NCBI GenBank assembly: GCA_021299385.1
Contig: JAJTGZ010000001.1
Location: 1 to 64,000 of the forward strand
Length of the DNA: 64,000 nucleotides
Source of the DNA: Phycisphaeraceae bacterium
GTDB taxonomy: Bacteria > Planctomycetota > Phycisphaerae > Phycisphaerales > UBA1924
Direction of reading: 5' to 3'
Positions 54,301-64,000 of the stretch are shown in pieces. Under the pieces are notes generated by a model that saw nothing but the letters and a program-made list of their open reading frames with translations, made no database searches and was not told where the DNA came from. Every line of letters starts with the position of its first letter. The stretch's first letter is position 1. Position numbers and translations under genes: made by a program.

Positions 54301-55233
54301 GAGGTTGTGTATCGGCAGTTCTGGCCGCGTGTGCAGGGTGTGCAGAAGGAGAAGGAGCGCAAGGTCGGGCACATGAAGCGTGGGGATGAGTTGCCGACGG
54401 GCGTGCTGGAGATGGTGAAGGTCTACATCGCCACCAAGCGGACGCTGAGCGTCGGCGACAAGATGGCCGGCCGCCACGGCAACAAGGGTGTGATCGCCCG
54501 GATTGTCCCCGAGCAGGACATGCCGTTCATGTCCGACGGGAGCACGGTGGACATCCTGCTCAACCCGCTGGGGGTGCCCTCGCGGATGAACGTGGGGCAG
54601 ATTCTTGAGACGCACCTTGGGTGGGCCGCACGGGTGCTGGGCTTCCAGGCCGTGACGCCCGTCTTCGACGGCGCGACGGAGGATGAGATTCACCGCGCGA
54701 TCGAGGAGGCCAACACCCACGTAACCAAGCGCAGCGACGAGATCGAAAAGAGCGGCATCGCGCCGCACTGGAAAGAGGTGCTCGTCAAGATGCCACGCGG
54801 CGGCAAGATACAGCTCCACGACGGCCGCACGGGCGAACCGTTCGGGCAGAAGACCACCGTCGGGGTTATGTACCTGCTCAAGCTGCACCACCTTGTCGAT
54901 GACAAGATCCACGCACGCGCCACCGGCCCCTACAGCCTCATCACGCAGCAGCCCCTGGGCGGCAAGGCCCGCACCGGCGGCCAGCGGTTCGGCGAGATGG
55001 AGGTCTGGGCGCTTGAGGCCTATGGCGCGGCATACATCCTGCAGGAACTCCTGACCGTCAAGAGCGACGACGTCGAGGGGCGCACCAAGATTTACGAGAG
55101 CATGGTCAAGGGGACCAACACCCTCGAAGCGGGCATGCCCGTCGCGTTCGATGTTCTCTGCTCTGAGCTTAAGGGCCTGGGCATGAACGTGAGCCTTGAG
55201 AAAAAGGCGACGGCCGCGGGGAGCCTGCTCTAA
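51349..55233 (+). CDS. rpoB: RNA polymerase subunit beta
   Basis: A 1294-residue beta subunit. [11 protein letters not shown], then the rifampicin-region [20 protein letters not shown] and [20 protein letters not shown], and [20 protein letters not shown] all mark the core. The C-terminus ends [20 protein letters not shown] and beyond. The 347-base gap from rplL fits its separate control. ATG 51349 is used; the long acidic start is native-like. Confidence 0.97.
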   Translation: MADTKTTIENKAAPHGAFAAHGSAENRPVRDYAKRGDGMSVPDLTKIQSDSYERFLQLTKGPQERDKMLGLEALMREVFPIESYDGTMALEYLHYQLEDPRYTSDECRELRLTFGMPFKVGVRLRREGQTEVAEEEIYLGEFPKMIGGGEFIVNGAERVIVSQLHRSPGVDFSITSSEADRPLHSARIIPERGSWIELEVTKKDVLAMRIDQSTKLAATTFLRCLDESISTTERLLGLFYEISEVKGEAVRADMYAAAAIVDTESGEELVGVGRIIGEEAAAAIVASKLKSVRVIINPSDTLILNTVAEEKLDQFAEFAGTEYERALLKVYSKLRPGNPPQIEKAKALFVEKFFDDNRYRLGRVGRFRINRKFDLKVPEDQMFIRAEDFLKVVSYLLDLRSKRIDADTGAPAAHVDDIDHLGNRRLRTLDELAVEELRKGFLKLRRTVQERMSVKDPTETLKIADLVNSKSISSAIDFFFGRSELSQVVDQTNPLSSQVHERRLSALGPGGLNRKRAGFEVRDVHISHYGRICPIETPEGTNIGLIASMGIYSTIDDYGFIRTPYRVVKDGRVTDKIIHLRADEEMKAVLAPTDAMDLVGKLKEGAILARVNGELAEVSSDLVNFLDIAPKQVVGISAALIPFLEHDDANRALMGSNMQRQAVPLVKVDPPIIATGLEKDCGRNSGMIVRAKNSGTVTAVDASKIIIDNSDEYALRKFVGLNERTCQNQRPIVKLGQKIKKGDVLADGASTRNGELAIGKNVLVAFNTFDGYNFEDAIVINERIVKEDVFTSIHIDAYEVEVRETKLGREEFTRDIPNVSEKMLRNLDDNGVIRLGARVGPGDILVGKVSPKSKTELTPEEKLLHAIFGRAGEDVKNDSLEVPAGVEGIVIGAKRFSRRLHMSEEQKRQLKQQLDEYSARMDAEAIGIFKQMVSQINEILGTPMVDPTTRQKVGASDITEVLIEQIAGFSDKWMKGSKEAKDKAEVVYRQFWPRVQGVQKEKERKVGHMKRGDELPTGVLEMVKVYIATKRTLSVGDKMAGRHGNKGVIARIVPEQDMPFMSDGSTVDILLNPLGVPSRMNVGQILETHLGWAARVLGFQAVTPVFDGATEDEIHRAIEEANTHVTKRSDEIEKSGIAPHWKEVLVKMPRGGKIQLHDGRTGEPFGQKTTVGVMYLLKLHHLVDDKIHARATGPYSLITQQPLGGKARTGGQRFGEMEVWALEAYGAAYILQELLTVKSDDVEGRTKIYESMVKGTNTLEAGMPVAFDVLCSELKGLGMNVSLEKKATAAGSLL

Positions 55234-55382
55234 ACCCCCACGTATCGCCGCTGATACCGCTTTGTTTGCCCCGTCTTTGTTCGACCCGTCCTCTTCCCTG
55301 ATCGACTCGAAACAACCCTGCCCGCACCCGCGAGCAGCCCACTGAGCACCGGTTTGACCACCCACCGCTCCCGGAGATTACC

Positions 55383-59768
<4,386 letters not shown>

Positions 59769-60143
59769 TAACTACAGACGCCCACTCACCCGGCGACATC
59801 TTCTACCCCCTCCCCTAGAACAATCTGGCGGGAGGGCACGGATGCGGTTCGCCCACAAAGCACGCACCAAGGAACACCCACCAAACCACACCTTCAACGC
59901 ATACAACAGACCAGATACACAAACCTCCATCCTACCTTTGCCCCTCCAGCCTCTGAGTAATCCCCCCTCCACTAGGCCCCGCACACCGCCGCACAGGAAC
60001 ACCCAAACACAATCCTGCGGATAGATCAGACCCCCACGACCCACCCCCACGACCCACCACCAGACCGATCACCGAAGCTTTGCAACACGACGCTTTCCCT
60101 CATCGACACGACCCGCAACCGGGGTTACGCTTCTCTCCCACGC
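59769..60143 (+). other. 375-bp gap after rpoC: C-rich, G-poor, with a 13-bp direct repeat
   Basis: From about 59860 to 60060 the plus strand is very rich in C and A and poor in G, with runs such as CCACCAAACCACACCTTCAA and CACCCAAACACAATCC. This is the base pattern of Rho-utilisation sites, and no intrinsic terminator is seen after rpoC. 60031-60043 (CCCCCACGACCCA) repeats exactly at 60044-60056. No gene is supported. Confidence 0.5.
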
Positions 60144-61859
60144 ATGGCACGCTCACGCAAGAAACTCGGCGAGATCCTCATCGGCTGGGGGACCATCAAC
60201 GCCGGGCAGGTCGATAACGCCGTCGCCAAGGCGAAAACCTCCGGCAAGCGCATCGGCGACACCCTCGTCGAGCTCGGCTTCGCCACCGAAGAGATGATCG
60301 CCAAGGCGTTGGCCAACCAGTTCAGCATCGAGTATGTGGACCTTGAGGCCAGCGGTATCGCCGCGCAGGTCGATACCAAGCTCATCCCCGACGAGCTGAT
60401 CAAAAAGCACCTCGTCCTGCCCCTGGCCCGCTCCAACGGGCGCCTGACGCTGATCATCCACGACCCGCTGAACCTGGAGCTGCAAGACATGCTCCGCTTC
60501 CGCCTCAACGCCGAGATCGACCCGCGCATCGCCCCCCGCGCGCAGATCAAAAAGTTCATCGAGGGGAAGCTCGCCGCCCCCAAGGAAGCCAACCCCAACG
60601 CGACGCTCGTAACCGCCTCGATCGACAAGTCCGTCGACCGCTCGGTCGACCGCTCGGTTGACAAGTCCATCGACATCACCGGCGAGGACGCACCGATCGT
60701 CCGCCTCGTGCACCGCATGCTCTCTGAGGCCGTCAACATGCGGGCCAGCGATATCCACATGGAGCCCTTCGGCGACCGCGTCCGCCTCCGCTACCGCATC
60801 GACGGCGTCTGCTCCCTGCGCGACAACCTCCCCAAGCGCATGCAGAACGCCATCCTCAGCCGGCTCAAGCTCATGAGCGGGATGAACATCGCCGAGAAAC
60901 GCATCCCCCAGGACGGGCGCATCAAGCTCAACATGACCGACAAGACGGTCGACTTCCGCGTCTCGGCCTGCCCCTGTTACCACGGCGAGAGCGTCGTCCT
61001 GCGCATCCTCCGCCCCGACTCCGTCAAGATCGGGCTGATGAACCTGGGCTTCGAGGAAGACAACTTCATCATCTTCAACAAGATCATCCGCCGGCCCAAC
61101 GGCATCTTCCTTGTAACCGGCCCGACCGGGTCCGGCAAAACCACCACACTCTATTCTGCGCTGGAGGTCCTCAACCGGCCCGACAAGAAGATCATCACCG
61201 CCGAGGACCCCATCGAATACAACTTCCGCGGCATCAACCAGTGCCAGGTGCGCGACAAGATCGGCTTTTCGTTTGCCACGATCCTCAAAACGATGCTCCG
61301 GCAAGCGCCCAACATCATCCTCATCGGTGAGATCCGCGACCGCGAGGTCGCCGAGATTGCCATCCAGGCCGCCCTTACGGGCCACCTTGTCTTTAGCACC
61401 CTGCACACCAACGACGCGCCCAGCGCGATCACCCGGCTCAACGACATGGGCGTCAAGCCCTTCCTGGTCGCCAGCGCGATCCAGGCCGTCATGGCCCAGC
61501 GCCTTGCCCGCGTTCTCTGCCCGCAGTGCAAGCGCGTGGCCGAGAACCCCGACCACAAGTACCTCAAGCTCTGCAACATCACACCCGAGGAGGCCGTCGG
61601 CAAGGTCCACGAGCCTGTCGGGTGCGACAACTGCAACAAGACCGGCTATCGAGGCCGCAAGGCGCTCTTTGAGATGATGCTCATGAACTCGCAGATCCGT
61701 GAGATGGCCTTTGCGATGGAGCCGGTGAGCAAGATCCGCGTCGCCGCGTTGGCCGCGGGCATGCGCCCGCTCGTGGAGGATGGGAAGATCAAGGTCCTTA
61801 AAGGGATCACCACCCCCGACGAGGTCGCACGGATGACGCAGGTCGAAGGGGTCGAGTAA
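60144..61859 (+). CDS. pilB: Type IV pilus / type II secretion assembly ATPase PilB
   Basis: A 571-residue GspE/PilB ATPase. The N-terminal MshEN-type domain reads KKLGEILIGWGTINAGQVDN and LVELGFATEEMIAKALANQF. A linker built of 4-residue repeats (SIDK, SVDR, SVDR, SVDK, SIDI) precedes the catalytic part: Walker A LVTGPTGSGKTTTLYSALE, Asp box AEDPIEYNF, Walker B IILIGEIRDREVAEIAIQAA, His box HLVFSTLHTND. The zinc-binding CPQC and CDNC pairs near residues 455 and 495 are present. It powers pilus or pseudopilus extension in the cytoplasm. 107 bases separate it from pilT. Confidence 0.93.
   Translation: MARSRKKLGEILIGWGTINAGQVDNAVAKAKTSGKRIGDTLVELGFATEEMIAKALANQFSIEYVDLEASGIAAQVDTKLIPDELIKKHLVLPLARSNGRLTLIIHDPLNLELQDMLRFRLNAEIDPRIAPRAQIKKFIEGKLAAPKEANPNATLVTASIDKSVDRSVDRSVDKSIDITGEDAPIVRLVHRMLSEAVNMRASDIHMEPFGDRVRLRYRIDGVCSLRDNLPKRMQNAILSRLKLMSGMNIAEKRIPQDGRIKLNMTDKTVDFRVSACPCYHGESVVLRILRPDSVKIGLMNLGFEEDNFIIFNKIIRRPNGIFLVTGPTGSGKTTTLYSALEVLNRPDKKIITAEDPIEYNFRGINQCQVRDKIGFSFATILKTMLRQAPNIILIGEIRDREVAEIAIQAALTGHLVFSTLHTNDAPSAITRLNDMGVKPFLVASAIQAVMAQRLARVLCPQCKRVAENPDHKYLKLCNITPEEAVGKVHEPVGCDNCNKTGYRGRKALFEMMLMNSQIREMAFAMEPVSKIRVAALAAGMRPLVEDGKIKVLKGITTPDEVARMTQVEGVE
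60618..60677. repeat. In-frame 12-bp repeat inside pilB
   Basis: Five 12-bp units (TCGATCGACAAG, TCCGTCGACCGC, TCGGTCGACCGC, TCGGTTGACAAG, TCCATCGACATC) encode the linker repeats. The length is a multiple of three, so number changes would keep the frame. Confidence 0.85.
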
Positions 61860-61863
61860 GGGG

Positions 61864-61930
61864 TAGGTTTCAGGTATTAGGTATTAGGTGTTAGGTGTTA
61901 GGTGTTAGGTGTTAGATATTAGGTTGTAAG
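61864..61930. repeat. TTAGGTG heptad array between pilB and pilT
   Basis: About nine degenerate 7-bp units of TTAGGTG/TTAGGTA type. This is the longest array of the family in the window, and the only one between two genes on the same strand. Confidence 0.8.
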
Positions 61931-61966
61931 TTCGAGTTCTCAGGCCGCACACACCGGAGTTGACCC

Positions 61967-63082
61967 ATGCAGATGGACCGTTTGCTCGACACCATCGTCC
62001 AGACCGGCGCAAGCGACCTGCACCTGACCGTCGGCCGCCCCCCGACGGTGCGTCTGCACGGGCACCTGCAGAACCTCAAGACCAAGGACCTCGAGAGCGA
62101 CGACATGGTCGCCCTTATGAAGGCCATCACGCCTGAGAACAAGCAGGCCGAGCTCTCCGAGCAGGGGGGCACCGACTTCGGCTTCTCCTACGGCGACCGG
62201 GCCCGCTTCCGCGTCTCGATCTTCAAGCAGCGTGCCGACATCGCCATGGTCCTCCGCCTCATCCCCAGCAGGCTTCTCTCCTTCGAGCAGATCGGCCTGC
62301 CGGAGATCGTCAAGGAACTCATCCGCGCCCCCCGCGGCATGTTCCTCATCACCGGCCCCACCGGCTCTGGCAAAACCACGTCGCTGGCGACGATGATTGA
62401 TTACGTCAACATGAACTACGACCGGCACATCGTCACGATGGAAGACCCGATCGAGTACCATCACAAGCACAAAAAGTCGATCATTAACCAGCGTGAGATC
62501 GGCACGGACGTCAAGACCTTCGCCGAGGCCCTCCGCCGCGTTCTGCGCTCGGACCCCGACGTCATCCTCGTCGGTGAAATGCGCGACCTGGAGACGATGG
62601 AAGCCGCCATCCGCGCCGCCGAGACGGGCCACCTGGTCTTCGGCACGCTCCACACCACCGGTGCGGCCAAAACGATCGACCGTATCGTCGACGCCTTCCC
62701 CGTCAGCCAGCAGAACCAGATCCGCGTCCAGCTGAGCACCGTCCTTATCGCCGTGCTCAGCCAGGCGTTGCTGCCCCGCGTGGACCAGAAGGGCGTCATC
62801 GCCGCCTACGAGTTCCTGGTCATGACCCCCGCCATCAGCAACCTCATCCGCGAGGGGAAGACCTTCCGCATCGACTCGATGATCCAGACCGGCCGCAAGT
62901 GGGGGATGCAGCTGCTCGACGACCACCTCTGGCAGCACTACATGAACGGCAAAATCTCCGCCGAGGAGATGGTCGACAGGGCCAAAAATCGCGGCGAACT
63001 CCGCGACAAGGTCCACAAGATGGGACGCTCCGTCGGCCGGGCAGACCTGGATATCGAAGACGGCGACCGCAGCGGCGGCTGA
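61967..63082 (+). CDS. pilT: Pilus retraction ATPase PilT
   Basis: A 371-residue retraction ATPase. MQMDRLLDTIVQTGASDLHL is the family start with SDLHL, Walker A is FLITGPTGSGKTTSLATMID, Asp box TMEDPIEYHHKHKKSIINQR, Walker B VILVGEMRDLETMEAAIRAA and the His box HLVFGTLHTTGA. The C-terminus has AIRNLI-like AISNLIREGKTFRIDSMIQT. It pulls pili back for twitching. Next to pilB, it implies working type IV pili rather than only type II secretion. Confidence 0.94.
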   Translation: MQMDRLLDTIVQTGASDLHLTVGRPPTVRLHGHLQNLKTKDLESDDMVALMKAITPENKQAELSEQGGTDFGFSYGDRARFRVSIFKQRADIAMVLRLIPSRLLSFEQIGLPEIVKELIRAPRGMFLITGPTGSGKTTSLATMIDYVNMNYDRHIVTMEDPIEYHHKHKKSIINQREIGTDVKTFAEALRRVLRSDPDVILVGEMRDLETMEAAIRAAETGHLVFGTLHTTGAAKTIDRIVDAFPVSQQNQIRVQLSTVLIAVLSQALLPRVDQKGVIAAYEFLVMTPAISNLIREGKTFRIDSMIQTGRKWGMQLLDDHLWQHYMNGKISAEEMVDRAKNRGELRDKVHKMGRSVGRADLDIEDGDRSGG

Positions 63083-63115
63083 TACCTCACACGCCTCGCC
63101 GAGGTTTCTCTTCCT

Positions 63116-63152
63116 GAACCCCTCCCCCGAGGTGAGGGGTAGGGGTGGGGTT
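63116..63152. repeat. C/G-rich hairpin element, copy 6 (inverted)
   Basis: GAACCCCTCCCCCGAGGTGA, then GGGGTAGGGGTGGGGTT: the minus-orientation form, between the convergent pilT and greA genes. Confidence 0.78.
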
Positions 63153-63259
63153 GATCACTTCGGACACACCACATTCGGCGGTGATCCACATAACAGGATG
63201 TTTCAGAAATCCAAAGCACTGGCTGGAAGCCCCTGCCACCGCTCTCAAGCCGCTCGGGC

Positions 63260-63724
63260 CTACAAAATCTCCATGATCTCAAACCGCGTGCTCCCACGCG
63301 GCGTGCGCACCGTGATCGTCTCACCCACCCGCGCTTTCATCATCGCCTCGCCCATAGGGCTTGAGGCGGTAACCTCAAAGACGTCCCCCGCCACGCTCCC
63401 GGTCGCCTCGCCGACAAGCTTGAACAGCTCATCCTCCTTGGTCCCCACCTCGCGCATCCGCACCGTCGCGCCCAAGAAGATGATGCCCGACGCCTTGTTC
63501 CCATCGTCGACCACCGACGCACCGGCCAGACGCTCGCTCAGCCGGCGTATCTCCGCCTCCTCCATCCCCTGCTGCTCCCGTGCGGCGTGGTAATCCCCGT
63601 TCTCACGCAGGTCCCCCAACTCCCGCGCCTCGGCGATCCGCTTGCTCATCACCGGACGGTTGGCGATCAGTGCGTTCAGCCGCGCCTCGATCCCGTCCCG
63701 CTCGGCCTGTGTGAACATCTCCAT
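63260..63724 (-). CDS. greA: Transcript cleavage factor GreA
   Basis: A 154-residue GreA/GreB protein. The coiled coil holds ELGDLRENGDYHAAREQQGM with the acidic tip D and E that enter the polymerase secondary channel. The C-terminal FKBP-like domain reads GTKEDELFKLVGEATGS and ASSPMGEAMMKARVGETITV. It rescues backtracked RNA polymerase. ATG 63722-63724 is used; the longer upstream frame is Gly/Arg low complexity. It is divergent from the partial gene at 63945. Confidence 0.93.
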   Translation of the reverse strand: MEMFTQAERDGIEARLNALIANRPVMSKRIAEARELGDLRENGDYHAAREQQGMEEAEIRRLSERLAGASVVDDGNKASGIIFLGATVRMREVGTKEDELFKLVGEATGSVAGDVFEVTASSPMGEAMMKARVGETITVRTPRGSTRFEIMEIL

Positions 63725-63944
63725 ACTGCGATCCTCCGAACAACCCCGCAAGCCCACCCCGCCTCGCCCCGACCCCACCCCGGCCCCTGTTTGTTGAGTT
63801 GGCCAGCCGACCGGCATCTACCCCGCTTTCCAGGGCACCTCCACCCCGCGAGGGCAGGAGTGTAGCCGCCGCCCCGCCCACTCCCCCGGCACGCCCGTTG
63901 CGACGCTCCCCCGACGGGTAGACCCCCAGGCAGGAGGCCGCGCA

Positions 63945-64000
63945 GTGATCGCACGCTTGACCATGATGATGCTGCTGGTTGCTGCGCTGCTGGCGCAAAC
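63945..64000 (+). CDS. Start of a secreted protein, cut by the window edge
   Basis: GTG 63945 follows AGGAGG (63932-63937) with seven bases between, an excellent ribosome-binding site. The first residues, MIARLTMMMLLVAALLAQ, are a typical signal peptide start. The rest lies outside the window, so no function can be given. Confidence 0.6.
   Translation, partial: MIARLTMMMLLVAALLAQ

Overview
The window reads as chromosomal DNA of a planctomycete, most likely class Phycisphaerae. The pointers are high GC, two exported proteins that end in the tandem dockerin-like tail closing in Gly-Cys that is characteristic of that group, a lone DUF1559-style prepilin, lipid A / LPS-type genes (kdsC, an LptC/OstA-like protein) and a DNA topoisomerase VI A subunit. 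I saw no transposase, CRISPR array, rRNA or tRNA gene.

Layout. 0-5 kb: phoU, a small unknown protein, a class I glutamine amidotransferase, then a minus-strand operon of two glycosyltransferases and ispD, the last interrupted by a frameshift at a ten-base C tract. 5-13 kb: a secreted Gly-Cys-tailed protein, threonine synthase, and two exported ClpP-class (NfeD/S49-like) paralogues, one of which has lost the nucleophilic serine. 13-25 kb: CCA-type nucleotidyltransferase, an amino acid permease fused to a universal-stress-protein domain, dapF and an upstream flavin reductase that lacks its own stop codon, a DUF4139 protein, a MazG-like pyrophosphohydrolase, a large lipoprotein, topoisomerase VI subunit A without subunit B, xseB and a PhzF-like protein. 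25-33 kb: a DUF2752 membrane protein, two related lipoproteins, a glycosyltransferase-like protein, a prepilin, an MqnA/MqnD-like enzyme and a pentahaem cytochrome with the Gly-Cys tail. 33-46 kb: an extracellular solute-binding protein, kdsC plus a 1025-residue LptC/OstA-like protein, the ABC-F ATPase Uup, DUF971, a B12-domain protein, a sigma factor with a membrane partner, a secreted protein and a HAD hydrolase. 46-60 kb: an AAA/DUF4143 ATPase directly ahead of rplK-rplA-rplJ-rplL-rpoB-rpoC. 60-64 kb: pilB, pilT, greA, and the start of a secreted protein cut by the window edge.

The most striking non-genic feature is that all eight convergent gene junctions carry repetitive DNA: a C/G-rich hairpin element (six copies in the window, five of them at convergent junctions), a perfect 30-bp palindrome-forming element, and degenerate arrays with a 7-bp period. 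Some repeats also shape coding ends: one supplies the C-terminus of DapF, and a 7-bp array sits at the join of the flavin reductase and dapF, where gain of one unit would fuse the two frames. A 314-bp region at 18.3-18.6 kb holds two long inverted repeats in interleaved (pseudoknot-like) order.

Together the genes cover housekeeping (transcription, ribosome, lysine/threonine/isoprenoid synthesis, tRNA maturation), envelope building and secretion (KDO, LPS transport, glycosyltransferases, lipoproteins, type IV pili), and an exported protein set sharing a common C-terminal sorting-type tail.
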